A stretch of DNA of 64,000 nt from Pleodorina starrii (lineage: Eukaryota > Chlorophyta > Chlorophyceae > Chlamydomonadales > Volvocaceae), in the NCBI GenBank assembly GCA_030267565.1, contig BRXU01000048.1, forward strand, positions 248,001 to 312,000, given 5' to 3'. Shown here in pieces: positions 21,724 to 34,600 of this stretch. The first letter of the stretch is position 1, and every line of letters starts with the position of its first letter. The notes beneath the pieces were generated by a model. That model saw only the letters and a list, made by a program, of their open reading frames with translations. It had not been told where the DNA came from and searched no databases. The position numbers were made by a program, and so were the translations under genes.

Positions 21724-24700
21724 ATGCCTCAGGCCGTGGGGCTGGGCACGTTTCGGGCACAGGGCGATGACGCGCGGACTGCAGTTCTGGCAGCTCTGAA
21801 AGTAGGGCTTCGCCACATCGACACTGCGTCCATTTATAAGGTGGGCGCGGGGACGGGGGGACCGGGGTGAAACGCGGGGACGAGGTGAGCTGGACGCCGC
21901 CCTGGTGTATACATTTCTTTTTTTCCCGGGGGCCTGTCGTCGATTCACTTCCCCAACACGTCTTTTACACACCGAACGGGAGCCTGCAGAGCCTGCATGC
22001 TACATTCCGCCTTGCTTGCTATGCGTCCTTTTTCTGTTCGGTTCTCTTTCGCCTTCTTTCGTGAGGGTTGGCCAGCGGAGGTCACAGGAGGTTCACATTA
22101 ACCAGAGGGCAAGAGGTGGCAAGATTTGCCCAAATGCCAAAATAAAAGCAAACAGATGCCAAAATAAAAATAAACGCCACGCCCCCCTGGACCCTAAATC
22201 CAAACCAACCCAACCAACCCAACAGAACGAGGGCCCTATCCGGGAGGCCCTGGTCGCCAGTGGGGTGCCCCGGGGAGAGGTCTTTGTGACGAGCAAGGTG
22301 TCGCCGTACGAGCAGGGCGCGGGACGAGCCCGTACAGCGGTGGAGGGCATCCTGGAGCGCCTCGGCCTGGAGTACCTGGTACGGTACAGTGCGGTACGGC
22401 ACGGTGCCAACGAACCAACCCATGGTTAGGCGTGACTAACCACATGTGCCACCTTCCCTCTTTGCGGAGTGTTGGACATGTCGCGGGGAGGCGGGGAGGG
22501 AGGGAGGGAGGGAGGCGGGGAGGGAGGGAGGGAGGCGGGGAGGGAGGGAGGGGGGGAGGGAGGGAGGGAGGGAGGGAGGGAGGGAGGGAGGCGGGGAGGG
22601 AGGGAGGGAGGCGGGGAGGGAGGGAGGCGGGGAGGGAGTCGGGGAGGGAGGGAGGGAGGCGGGGAGGGAGGGAGGCGGGGAGGGAGGGAGGGAGGCGGGG
22701 AGGGAGGGAGGCGGGGAGGGAGGGAGGGAGGCGGGGAGGGAGGGAGGGAGGCGGGGAAATGGGGTACAGGGTTACTGTGACGCGGCCCAGCCAGCGAATG
22801 CGCGGTGCCCCCTGGCTCCCTTTTGACGGATAATCGCCCTCTCCGGAGCCTGAGGCCGCCCCCAGCCGAGATGGAACCAACCTGCAGTGCCCTGGCCGCC
22901 CCTGTCTCCTGGCCTGGCCTGGCCTGGCCTGTCACCTTCTCTACTCCACCCCCCCCCACCACCACCACGCACCCACTCCCTTGTGCCTCCCCTCAGGATC
23001 TGGTTCTGGTCCACTGGCCCGGTGTGTCTCGAGTGGCGCCCGACAGTCCCACCAACGGCCTGAAGCGGTGGGAGACCTGGACTGAGCTGGAGAGGTTGTA
23101 CGGCGAGGTGAGGTGAGGTGGGGTGGGGCGGGGTGAGGGCCTTTCATTCCTGTGCGTGTCCAGGGAGGGACCTTCTCCAGGGAGGGGAGGGGAAGGGAAG
23201 GGAGGGGACGGGAGGGCCGTTCGTTCCAGGGGAAGGGCAGGGAGGGTCAGGCGGGAGGGCGGGAGGGATGGGAGGGGGGATGGAAGGCGCTCATTTCCGA
23301 AAGGGAGGGGAAGCTGCCGCCGTGCTGTTGCTGCTGCTGCTGCCACTCGCCCTGTCTGTTTGTTGTCGCCGTACATACATACACATACCCCTACACTCGT
23401 GCAGGGCCGGGTTCGCGCCATCGGTGTGAGCAACTATGAGGAGGCGCACGTGAGGGAGCTGGTGCGGAGGGCGGCAGTCAAGCCCATGGTGGGGTGGGGT
23501 GGGGGAGTGGGGTGGGGTGGGGTGGGGTGGGGTGGGGTGGGGTGGGGTTGGGGGGGTGGTAAGGAACACTTCAACGCAGCGAAGGGACGGAGGCGACGGA
23601 AGCAAATCCAGGCCCTACACTACGTATATCGACGCACCCCCCAGAGCCTGACAGCTCAGGTCAGGTCAGGTCAGGTCAGGTCAGGTCAGGTCAGGTCAGG
23701 TCAGGTCAGGTCAGGTCAGGTCAGGGGACCGTTTGAGTTCTATCCACCTCCCCTCTACCTCTACCTCTACCTCCCCCTCCCCCAATATTGCCATCTCTTT
23801 TCCCCTCCACCTCGAATTGCAACCAGGCCTGGTCGTCAGCCCACCGCTTTGACTGGACTGTCGTACTCTCCACCGCCCTCCCATCCCCCCCCCCCACCCC
23901 CCACCCCCCCCACCCGCAGGTGAACCAGTTCGAGGTGCACCCCCGCAGACAGCGAATGGAGCTACGGAGGCTGTGCGCGCAGGAGGGTGGGTGCCTGGGG
24001 GGGTGCCTGGATGGCTGGGGGGGCGAGGGGGCGGGTGGGTGGGTGGGTGGGTGGGTGGCTGGGTGGCTGGGTGGCTGGGGGGGCGAGGGGGCGGGGGGGT
24101 GGGTGGGTGGCTGGGTGGCTGGGTGGGTGGGTGGGTGGCTGGGTGGGTGGCTGGGTGGGTGGGTGGAGTCTAAACCCAAAGTTGTGTGGGTGGGTGGGTG
24201 GAATCTAAGTTGTGTGGGCGGGTGGCCGAATCTTGGGCTGGTTGGGGTTTGCCTCTCACCGCCTCCCCCGCCTCACCCCGCCCTCGGCCCCCTGCGCAGG
24301 TATCGCCGTTGTGTCGTACGCCTCCCTGGGCTGCTCCGACCTGCTGAGCCACCCCACGGTGACCCGGCTGGCGGAGGAGGTGGGGCGCTCCCCCGCTCAG
24401 CTGCTGCTGCGGTGGGCGCTGCAGGTGGGGGGGGGGGCAGGAGGTGGGGGAGGAGGTGCGGCAGGGGGACCTGACTGACTGACTGACTGACTGGGGGTGT
24501 GGAGGGTGGCGCTCGCCCAGGTCCTCGCGGCTCCTGGTGCATAATGCGGCAACGAGGCCACCACTTTGGCCGTGTTGTCGGTACTTTCCTGCGCTGCATC
24601 GAGGTTCGCCTGCTGCCGGTGCTGCGCTTGCTCCCCTCCTGCCACCCTCGCTCCGGACCCTCCACTCTCCACGCCTCCCACTCGACCTGGCATCGTCATC

Positions 24701-25133
24701 GCCCCCGTCTCCTCTCTCCCTCCCTCCCTCCCTCCCCCCTTCCCTCCGTATCTACCACCCGCGCTCCCTGCCCTCCTTCCTGCGTTCCCCTGCCTGGTCT
24801 ACGCTCCTCTCCCCCAAACCTCCGCCGTCGATCCGCCCGCCTCGGTTTCGTAACCGAGGCGGTTTACCCAAATTACTCCCCCGAGCCTATCAGCTGATTG
24901 CCTGTATGGGCTGTCGTACCCTACCCGCAACCCCCCACCCCACCCGCACCCGCACCCCACCCCAGGAGGGCTGCGCCGTGATCCCCAAGAGCATCCGCCC
25001 CGAGCGGATCTCGGAGTGGCGGGAGGAGGCACTGCTGGGGCCCGAGTGGGGTCTGGTTCCGGAGCAGGTGGCGGCGCTGCGGGCGCTGGAGGACGGACAC
25101 AAGTACTGCTGGGATCCGGCGGGGGTGGCGTGA
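21724..25133 (+). CDS. Aldo-keto reductase
   Basis: Seven exons: 21724-21840, 22226-22378, 22997-23107, 23405-23488, 23920-23986, 24300-24424, 24966-25133. Phases agree and give 274 aa, the usual size of small single-domain AKRs. The start MPQAVGLGTFRAQ is the first in-frame ATG and gives the standard N-terminus. The catalytic tetrad is complete: D33 and Y38 in DTASIY, K63 in VFVTSKV, H96 in LVLVHWPG. Also seen: RAIGVSNYEE, NQFEVHP, IAVVSYASLG and the NADPH-binding IPKSIRPERISEW. It should be a cytosolic NAD(P)H-dependent (beta/alpha)8-barrel enzyme that reduces aldehydes or ketones. The layout resembles 2,5-diketogluconate / methylglyoxal reductase types; the substrate is unknown. No transit peptide is visible. 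Introns are packed with simple repeats. Confidence 0.93.
22489..22756. repeat. (GGGA)n / GGCGGGGA repeat in intron 2 of the AKR gene
   Basis: About 270 bp of GGGAGGGAGGC units, nearly pure purine on the + strand. Confidence 0.95.
23488..23552. repeat. (GGGGT)n tract in intron 4 of the AKR gene
   Basis: Consecutive GGGGT units directly after the donor of exon 4; potential G-quadruplex. Confidence 0.85.
23656..23725. repeat. (TCAGG)14 pentanucleotide repeat in intron 4 of the AKR gene
   Basis: Fourteen perfect TCAGG units. Each junction reads CAGGTCAGG, so the tract presents repeated splice-site-like sequences. Confidence 0.97.
24013..24210. repeat. (GGGT/GGCT)n tract in intron 5 of the AKR gene
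   Basis: Tetranucleotide units GGGT and GGCT alternate over about 200 bp, interrupted by two GGGGGGCGAGGGGGCGGG blocks. Confidence 0.9.
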
Positions 25134-26144
25134 GTCCGAGTCCGTGAGGGGAAGTAGTGGCAACGAGGGGGCCAAGAGACGGGGGTGGGGAGGAGCGTGG
25201 AATGGGACGCGGCGTGCGGAATGAATGGATAGGGACCCGGAGCATCACAGTTTGTGCGTGAGAACCACGAGCATGTGCCTGGAGGGGGTCAGGGAGTGAC
25301 TTTGGTCTTAGTACCTCTGCTGGGAGTTGTTGCGATCTGGGGGTTTGCCGCTAATGGGGTTGTTGGCTTGGCTGGTTGTTCCGGGTGGAGTCTGTTCCGC
25401 TGGTCGGTTGGGGCCCCACTGACCGACCTTCCGCGGTTGGTTGGGGGCCTCATTCGGCCGCAGCGGGGTGTCGGGGGGTGTGGTGTACAGCATTTACCTT
25501 GATCCACTGTAAAACGGTATTTATCATGTGTCTTATTTAACGGTACCAACCGTCGCCAACTGTCAGCCAACCGGTCGAGGGATGCCGGGAGTCGGCAACC
25601 CCTCCTCGCAAGTCACCAACTGTCAGCCGGGTCGGGTTGTCCTCCTTCACCCCTCTCCTCTCACTCCAGGCAGGCAGGCGGGCAGGCTGGCTCCCGAAGG
25701 CCGCTTTCGGGACAACGCTGAGCCCACCCGCCCGCCCCCACGCGCTTTCCCACCCGCTTTCCCACCAGCAGCAGCAGCAGCAGCAGCCTACCGCCGCTTC
25801 TTCCGCTGGCTGGCTGAGCAGACCTCCCTCTGCGCACGCGACCACAGAAGCGCACACACGTCTGGGGGCCTTGGGCCGCAGCTTGAGTGGGCTTGTCACG
25901 TGTCTCTGACCCATGGGTCGGTTTTCACTCGTGCGCAGCACCGGCAAACCAAACGCGACATACAGCCCTCTGCTATCTTCACCTCTTTCCAGATCTCACT
26001 CGCCGGGCCTTCCCCCATCTTGCCCTTACCCGCCCCACCCCATCGCTGCGGTCTTATACTTGTTACCCTCCCCACGGCGCCTCCGCTTCCTCCCTGCGGT
26101 TTCGTCTTTAATATTACCACCACCACCACCACCCACCTCTTCAC
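25134..26144. other. Convergent spacer (AKR 3' end / helical-repeat gene 3' end)
   Basis: Presumed 3' UTRs of both genes. No further gene seen. Contains a CAG run near 25768 and a CAC/ACC run near 26120. Confidence 0.5.
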
Positions 26145-29100
26145 CTAGCTGGCCTCCGCCGGGGCGCCTCCCGCCCGCCAGGCTGCGGCCGCCGCCGCCC
26201 CGAAACCGCCCGGCACCTGCCGCACCAGTCCCGCCGCCTCCAGGCCCCACAGCACATCCCGCACACAGGCAGCCCACGCAGCCGAGTTCCCAATGGCCGC
26301 CACCTCATCGCCCGGGGCATCCCCCCCGGCACCCACACTCCCCCTGACAGCCCTGGCACCTGCCCGGTGGACAGCGGCGGCGGAACCCGCCTCTCCCACA
26401 CACGGACGATCCCCCTCCCCCTCCCCCTCCCCCTCCACAAGGGCCCCCGCAGACCCAGTCGATGTTCCACCGCCCGCCGCCGCTGCCGCCGCTGCCGCCG
26501 CCGTTGCCCTGGCGGAGGCGCCATCCGCCGACCCCTCCAGCCCCCACGCCGCCACCGCCGTCAGCGCAGCGCCGAACACCCGTCGCCGGTGCTCCCGCAT
26601 CCGCCGCCGTGCGACAGCGCGCGCTGCGGCCGCCGAGCCCGCCGCCGCCGCCTCTCGCGGCGGCGGTAGCGGACACGCCGCCGCCAGCGCGCCGACCGCC
26701 CAAGCCAGCTGCACCAACGTGAGCAGCGGCAGAGGGACACACTGGACCCCGGGTGGTGGTGGTGGTGGCGGTGAGGGGGCCCGCGGCGGTGACGGCCCAG
26801 CGCCGCTTTCAGAACCGCCCGGGTTCAAGTTCCAATCCGACGCCGATTGCACCGACTGCAACGCCGCCTCCGACTGCTGCACCGCCTCCGCCAGCGGCTC
26901 CCGCTCCGCTTCCAGATGGGGCTGCAGAGGCAGCGGCTGCAGGGGCAGGGGCTGCAGGGGCAGCGGCGGTGGTTGTGGCGGCTGTGGCTCTGGTGCCATT
27001 GCCCACTCCCGGGTGGGCGGGTCCACCTCCCCCGCCAGCTGCAGCCAGGGACCCAGCCCCGGCTGCACCGCCGCCAGGGCAGCCGCCTCCCAGGGCTCCG
27101 GAGGCACGTACTGCAGACACGGAGAAGCGAGATTGGGCAGTGGGGTTGGGGAGTGGCGGCTGGGGTGGGTGGGAGGTGAGCTGGGGGCCGCACCCTCCCC
27201 AATGACAAATGTGACCGGTTTTTTTAGCGGTGCTGGGTGTTTTAGCGGCGCTCCGCCCACACAGAGCCTTCCCCCCACTTGGTCACACATGCATACCGGT
27301 ACCAGTCATGCAGTCAGCCATGCACCCCCACGCATGCACCCCATGAACGCATCCCCCCACCGACACCCCACACACGCATGCACGCATGCACGCACGCACC
27401 TGCAGCGTCGCCAGGCAGTACAGGATCTCAGCGACCGCTGCCGAGTGCCTGGGCTCCGAATCCATTTGCAGATGCGGACCTTCATCTGCAGCCGCCGTAC
27501 CCTCGGCGCGGAGCGACCCGGCCGCCAGCCGGGCCCCCAGTGTCTCCACAGCTGTAGGCCCTGACCCGTGGGTCAGCTCTGACCCGTGGATCGGCTCTGA
27601 CCCGTGGGTCGGTGCCGGGCTCAGGTGCTGCTGGTATGCTGCGCACCAGTCCGCCAGCCAGGCCTCCCCGGGGTACGCCCCGTCCACCGCAGCTACCGCC
27701 AGCAGGAGCTTCCGAAGCTGCACCTCAGATAAAGCTCCGCCAGCGCCGAAACCAGGGCCAGCACCGGCAGCAGCCGTCACGTGGGGCCACATGGCGGGCG
27801 GGGAGCTGGAAGAGGAAGGTCGTGGCGGGGGCGGGGCCAGGGGCGGGGGCGGGGCCGGGGCGGGGGAAGGCGGTCCCCAGCGCCAGCCCCGGAAGGCCGC
27901 CCCCGCCGCCCCCACCAGCAGTCGGGCACAGGGCCGTGGAGGTGTACGGCGGAAGGTCGCCACAGAGGACAGCAGACGTACGGCGTCCGCGGGGCCTATC
28001 GGGGGACCGGGGGAGGGGGGGTGGCAGCAGCGGGGGTCGTCAGGAGTGGGTCAGGAGCCGAGGGGGTGGGTCAGGAGTCGAGGGGGTGGGTCAGGAGTCG
28101 AGGGGGTGGGTCAGGAGTCGAGGGGGTGGGTCGGGAGTCGAGGGGAGGGGAGAGGAGAGGGTGGACCCGTCTCCTGGTTGGCCGGTTGGCACTTGCAGCG
28201 GGCGAGCGAGCGTAGAGGGGGAGTGCGATTGATGGCGGGAGGGCATCCCAAAGAGCCAAACGCACCCTTCGTGGCGAGAGCCGCCAACACAGTCCTGGCC
28301 CGTCTCCTCGCCCTCCTCGCCCTTCTCCCCTCTGGAGGGCACCCTCTGGAAACCCTAAGCCCAGCACGTAGCTCCCGCCCACCCTTCCCCCACCCCTGCA
28401 TGCACCGGGGGCGGTCCGGCGGCGATGCGGCTGCGCCGGCGATGCAGAGCGGGAGTGGGAGGGACGCAGAGAGGTTCGCTACCCCTACCCGGTAGGTAAG
28501 TAGGCACCGGTACCGCCCAGTTCGCCCGGATAAGCCTGGTCTTAGGCTTTCTGCAACCCACCTACCGTACTCCCATACCACCACCCCCCCCCGGATCTCA
28601 CCGATGCAGTGGCCGCACTCCATCAGCCGCTCCTCAGCCGCCGCCAACCACGAGAACCCCACCACCGCTGCCGGGGACATGTCGCCGCCGCCGCCGCCCC
28701 TGCCGGTGCCGCCGCTGCCGCTGCCCCTGCCGGTGCTAGGGCTGAGGCCAGGACCCGGGGGGAGGCAGCCGGCGGCGGCTTCCAACAGGGCCGCAATCTG
28801 GCGGGCGGGGGTACATTAGAACAGTCAAGAGTAAGCCGGAATGGGCTGAGTTGGCGGAGATGAGGAGGCTGGGGTCGACACGCGGGGATGAGCAAAGCGA
28901 GAGCATGGCCTCAAACTGACCCTCTGCCGACTCATGCAAGCAATTCGGCTGACGCTCTCGGCGCGCGTCCCCGGCACTGTCCTCCTCACAGCAACCAAGT
29001 CATTTGCCGCCCACATACAAGCCCCCCTCCCCCACCAACGATGCTCCCAGCGCTCCCCCCCGACCTAGTTTCCCGGCGACTTTCCCCTCTGGCCCCTTCC

Positions 29101-31201
29101 GGCCCCGCCCAGAAAGCAGCGTCTCTCCGGCCCCCCCCCACCGCCCCCCACCCGCCCTCACCCCCTCCGCCGCGCTCACCTCGTGGGGCTGCAGGGAGGG
29201 CAGGTCCGCCCGCGCAGCCGCCAGCAGCTGTCTCCAGAACCACGGGTCGCTGCAGCGCAATCGGCCCCACAACAACCCCGCCAGCTCGCCGTACGCCGCC
29301 CCGCCCAGCAGACCCGCGGAGGCGGAGCGGAGGACCTCCCCGCACAACACCGACACGGGATCCAGATCCAGATCCGGATCCAAATCCAGATCCAGATTCG
29401 GATCCAGATCCAGCATCCTCCCCTCCCGGGGCCCCTCCAGCAAGTAGACCATCCGCCTGCATGCTAGCAGCAGCGGCCGCTGGCTCCAGGGGCGGGGGGC
29501 GGCAGTGGGATCGGAGTGAAGGGAGGGGCTGGGGACAGCGCGTGTGGAGCGGCTGGCACTGCCGCCTGGGGTGACAGAGCTGCTGCTGCTGCTGCTGGCC
29601 TGGTTCTCGCCTCCCTGCTGCTGCTGTTGCAACCGCTGTAGGGGCTGCTGCTGCTGCTGGTGGTGATGATGTGTTGGCGGCAGCTGTGGTGGCCGCGACG
29701 GTGGTGGCTGGAGCAGCAGACGGGCCAGGGCCTGGTGGGCAAACGAGAGCAGCAGATGGGCGTGAGGGAGGGAGGGAGGTGGGCCCCGGGAGGGGGAATG
29801 GCGGCAACCGAGGCGACGGACGGGGACGGGCTGAGATTGAGGTGGGAGGCGGAAAGGGGGCAGTCGGGCAGGACTGCCGGCACGCGGCACTGCCCGCCGT
29901 GAACCCACAGAACCGCGACGCGCCCGGCCACCTTCCGGCTGCCAGCCCGCTCCAGGCCCCGAAACCAGACCCGCCCCCGCCCCTTCCCTTCCTGACCCCC
30001 AAGCTGACCCCTCGGGGCCCTCAGCCGCACAGCCAGTCAGCCAGCCAGCCAGGCAGGTAATCCGTCCACACGCAAGACGCAACACATCCATCTCCCCATC
30101 CGCGCATGTTATCTGCGCAAACAGCGCCGACCCCAGGAGAGGGTCACAACCAACCACTAACCGCCAACCACTAACCGTCAACCACCAACCAACCTGCGCC
30201 GAGTCCGCCTCCTCGATGCATCGCTCCAGGGCACTCCGGTACGGCATCCAGGCCCCGGAGGCCGCTCCGGGGCCATACCCTGCGGAAGCCGTTGCTGCTG
30301 CCGCCACCCCGGATGTCTCCAACAGGCGATGGTGGGAACCGACGCCGCCGCCGCCGCTGCTGCTGGAATTGCCACCGCCGCTGCTGGTGCTGGTGCCGCC
30401 CCTGATGCGGGCGCTGCGTTCACCCTCCGATTCAGCTTGACCCTGGCCCTGGCCCTGCCCCTGGTTCGCACTCGCACATGGAAAAGGCGAGGCCGCCGAA
30501 GAGGCGGCGAATTCCATGGCGGCTGTGGCCGTGGCTGTGGCTGCTGTGACGGCGGGTGGCTGCAGCATTAGGGGCGGCCTGAGCAGGTGGCGCAGCTCCC
30601 CCGCGGCGTCACCCTGGCCCGCATCATCACCATCATTATCATCATCATCGTCGTCGGCCTGTTCGCCGTCCGTGTTGTCATTACCAGCGGTGGCGGCGGA
30701 GGTGGAAGTCGGTTCAGACCTCCGATCGAGAGCAGGCGCATCTGCCCTTGAGCGGTCTGGCGGCCGCTGCTGCTGCTGCCTCGGATGCTGCTGCAGCTGC
30801 CGCTGTGATGGACGCGTGCGGCTTGGGTGCCGCTGCCCCGGACCCGGCCCTCGCGGCCCCGGCCCTCGCGGCGGCGCAGGCGCAGCAGGGAGTGGCGAGG
30901 GTGGTGCGGCTGCAGGCCGCGGCGCCGGTGATGAGGGAAGCCGCTGCACTGCTGCGGCGGAGGGGGGCCGTGCGCCGTGCTGTCTGGCTGCTGCTGCAGC
31001 GGCAGTGTGGTGACGTCTGCAGCCCGCTGATGTGTTCCGATACGACAGACGGCGCTGGAGCGACGGCGGCAGATTGCTCCGCAGCGCCAGGAGCTGCGCG
31101 TCGTGGGGCCGCCACTGAGGTGTCGACTGCCCTGCGGCTAGCTGGCCGGTGGTGGGGCACCTGCTGCTGCTCGCAGCATTTGCAATCGCCCCTGGTGTCA
31201 T
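26145..31201 (-). CDS. Large helical-repeat protein, possibly an organelle RNA factor
   Basis: Five minus-strand exons: 30194-31201, 29180-29731, 28602-28797, 27400-27995, 26145-27110. All phases match and give 1105 aa. The start ATG at 31201 gives an Ala/Ser/Arg/Gln-rich N-terminus that could target an organelle. An acidic Asp run lies near residues 175-195. From about residue 420 the sequence shows degenerate helical repeats of about 35-40 aa, for example YGELAGLLWGRLRCSDPWFW, SAAVAEILYCLATLQ, LLTLVQLAWAVGALAA and AACVRDVLWGLEAAGL. This Leu/Ala/Trp pattern is typical of algal OPR- and FAST/RAP-type proteins that bind chloroplast or mitochondrial RNA. No C-terminal RAP domain was recognised, so the family call is an inference. 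Exon 2 contains a GATCCA-type repeat encoding Asp-Leu-Asp-Pro. Confidence 0.65.
28048..28144. repeat. 20-bp tandem repeat in intron 3 of the helical-repeat gene
   Basis: About five copies of GGGTCAGGAGTCGAGGGGGT. Confidence 0.95.
29350..29416. repeat. GATCCA/GATCCG coding repeat
   Basis: Hexanucleotide repeat inside exon 2 of the minus-strand helical-repeat gene, read as alternating Asp-Leu and Asp-Pro pairs. Confidence 0.9.
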
Positions 31202-31605
31202 ATTTTTATGATCAACACACTGCTCGCGATATTGGTGAACTCAACGCAGCGCCCGGGCCATAGGTCCAGTACAATTATGAACTGCCTTGCACGTATCGCT
31301 TCCGAAGAGTTTGCCACAAATATTCCAGGAGCAATGAGTTATCACTAATTTGCAGGGACATTGTATCCGCAAGCCTAAAGGTAGAATTCGATGACAGAAA
31401 GCGGTTGGTACGACGCGTGTGGTTTCGGGCGAAAGAAAGCAAAAACGCGTGACGTGATGAGGCCGTACTGTGCACTGCCATTCTGTCTTAGAGAGCAAGT
31501 CGGAGCTTAATTGTGCCCATTGCAGCCGCCACAACTGACATTCTGCACTGTCGGAACAACCCCAACAATTTCGCCGCGCACTTCGAACTAGTATTCTCAT
31601 TGACC
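31202..31605. promoter_or_regulatory. Divergent promoter region
   Basis: The 404 bp between two head-to-head start codons (31201 minus, 31606 plus). It is lower in GC than either gene, as expected of a promoter. No TATA box or other motif can be fixed. Confidence 0.5.
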
Positions 31606-34600
31606 ATGCCCAAACGTAAGGCAGAAGCCCCGCTGAAGCGTGACGAGGAGGAGGAGGAACAGCAGCCCGATGCCGCTGAGGACGGCGACGGCAGCGACAG
31701 CGACGGAGCCGGCGAGACTGTTCCTGAGGGCGATGACGACAGCGGCTCAGGCAGTAGCGACGACGAGGACGAGGGCGAGGACGACGACGACGATGACAGC
31801 GACGACGATGGCAGCGATGACGACTCATGCCCGGAGGCCTCCTCCAGCGAGGCAGAATCGGAGGACGACGAAGATGGCGAGGCTTACAAGGAGGTCAACG
31901 TGCAGTTTGAATTCTTTGACCCGCAAGAGCGCGACGTCCTGGGTCTCAAGGCACTGCTCAACACCTACCTAGACGGACAGCAGTACGACTGCAGCGGCCT
32001 GGTTGACGCCATCATACGACAGGTGGGCACCGTATCCCGCATGTCGTACACCGGGTGGGCTCTGGGGTGGGATGCATGGGTGCGATGGGATTACAAGCCT
32101 CTGGTGCTGCGGAAGGGGGACGTCACGGCTGGGGGTACGCAAACCACCGGGCCCGGCAAACCCTTACCTCCGAGTTGGGGGATTCGGGCAGAGTCGGGCT
32201 CTCGCCACACTCTCGAACCTGAGCCCTCCCTCCCTCCCTGGACTGTGCGAGGCCCCCTCCCCCAGTCACCTGTTTCCCCGCAACCCTGCCCGCCTCCCCT
32301 TTCCCCTCCTCCTCCTCCTCCTCCTGCTTCCCCAGACCGCCGTGGGTACGGTGGTCAAGTCGTCTGAGGAGGACGACCCCTTCGCCCTCCTCACCGCCTT
32401 CAACACCGCCCGGGGACCCGCCGCCTCGTCTCCCTGGCTGGCTCAGCTGCGGGACTACCTGGCGGCCAGGTGCCCCGATGCCGCCACCAAGACCAAGTTG
32501 GAGCAGGTGCAGACACCCCTCCCCCTCACCGCCGCGGGGGGGTACAGTCCTGGTCCGGGTCCGCTTGTGTCGCCTCCCTGATTGTGTCCCATCGTTGCGG
32601 TTTCGTTTTTACTTTCCCTCCTTGGGCCGCGTGTGCGGCATGGAGTGCGGGAGCCTTTAGGGTGTGCGGGAAGCGGCGGAGGTAGAGGCACCACAGCGGT
32701 AGCGCCCACATCCTTGTCAGCGCATCCAGCCAGAGACCCCGTCGCGGCCCTCCCTCCCTTCCTCTCGCTGCTGCTGCTGCTGCGGCGGCGGCGGCGGCTG
32801 CAGTGCGCGCCTCAGCTTATGTCCTTGGCTCGTCGACCGGCCGGCCATCATCCCCCCCACACACAATGCCCGCAGCCAACCCCCGCGACCTGCCCCTTTC
32901 CCTCCTCTCTCCCAGGCCTTGGCCGGTCCCGGTACGGCGTTGCTGGTTTCGGAGCGGTTGATCAACTGCCCCCCGCAGCTGGCGCCGCCGCTGGTGCAGA
33001 TGCTTATGGAGGTAAGCTGATCAGATCAGAGCAGATTACATGAGATGGGGGCCGGAGGGCTGTGCGTGTGAGGTGGGTACTTCAGCGGTGTGCGTGTGGG
33101 GGGGGGGGTAGTTCAGCTGTGTGGGGTTGGGGTTGAGCCGAGGGGCTGAGGGGCTGAGGAGCTGAGCTGCTGGGTGAGGCTGCTGGGGTGCGTGAGCGGG
33201 AGGTGAGGAAGGCGGGCGCGCCCGCTCCGATGTGGATCCGATTTTCTGGATATGAGCCTGGTTTTGGATTTGGATCTGGATCCCGCTGGGCCTATCTGCC
33301 GTTGCCCCTGTTTGGGGTTGGGCCCTCCCTCCCTCCCGGCGTGTGGCGCTGATGCTGCTCTGGTTGCGGTTGCGGTTGCGGTGCTGCTGTCCCCTCCACC
33401 CGTATCCCGCCCCGTCTCGTCCCGCCCCGCCCCGCCCCGCCCCCCTCAGGAGATTGAGGGCGCCGCCACCGATGAGGACTACCCCAAGGTGGGTCGGTGG
33501 GGGTGTCTTGGTGTGCAGTACGGCGGGAAGAGGGTCGGTGGGTCGGTGGGTCCTTTCCAAAATTTCCAATGAGGTTGGGGTCGGGGCTGAGCTCCGCCTC
33601 CTCCTCCTCCTCCGGGGGTTGGGGCTACCGGGTCCGGGAAGCCCTCTGGAGGCTGAGGCCAGCTTACATAGAGCCTGAGAGCGGGATCGCCGCTTCCCTC
33701 TCCCCCTCCCTCTCTCCCTTATCCTCCCTCCCTCCCTCCCTCTCCCTTATCCTCCCTACCTCCCTCCCCCTCTCTCCTCCTTTCAGGAGGAGCGAGAGGA
33801 GTTCTCCTTCCAGCGCTACCTGCACGTCACCCGCGTGTACACGGACCCGGGAGAGGAGGCGGAGGGAGACCAGGTGGGGGGCGGGCGGGCTGGGCGGGCT
33901 GGGTGGGTGCGAGGCAAACTTGTGGGTGTGGGTGTGTGTGGGTTGGGGTGGGGTGGTGGGGGTGTTTGAGGGCGCTCGTGAGGCCATTCATCCACGTCCA
34001 CGTCCAGCTACAGCCAGGGGGGTGCGGCCAGGGGGGGTTGCGAGGAGGGGGTGGCGAGGAGCGAGATGGAGATGCAGAGGGTCGGTTTTCGGGGCGGTGT
34101 CGGGGCAGTGGCTGCGCGGGAGGACCTACCCCGGGAGGGGGCGAGAGAGGAGGGGGAGGGGGCGAGAGAGGAGGGGGAGTACGGCAGTCCGGAGTTGCAG
34201 GGGGAGTGACAGGGGAGGGGAGGTGGAGGGGAGAGGAGGGGGGGGTGGAGCGCAGTGCAGGGGAGGGGAGGCGGTCAGAGCCGCCGCAGAGGTCCTTAGA
34301 GAGGCCTAGCGGGCCGCTGCAGCTGCCAGGCTCCAGGGGGGGCTGTGGGGGGCTGTCTGTCCTTCGCAGATTGTCCCACCGACCCACCGGCTTGTCGGGC
34401 CCCAATGCAGGACGCCGAGGGGGAGGCGGGTGCGGCTGCGGGCGGTGCCGGGCCCAGCTCCTCCAAACCGCCGCCGGCCCCGGCCCCGGGCGCGGGTCGG
34501 AAGGGCGGCAAGGGCAAGGTGAGGCAGGGGAAGGGGGATGGCCAGGGCAAGCGCCTCGCCGAGCCGCGGTGGAGGGGCGCGCTTTGGCGGTGCCGACGCC

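Noticed and set aside
30050..30130. Minus-strand segment ITCADGEMDVLRLACGR as an exon of the helical-repeat gene
   Set aside because: No donor site follows it, and exons 30194-31201 and 29180-29731 join directly in phase.
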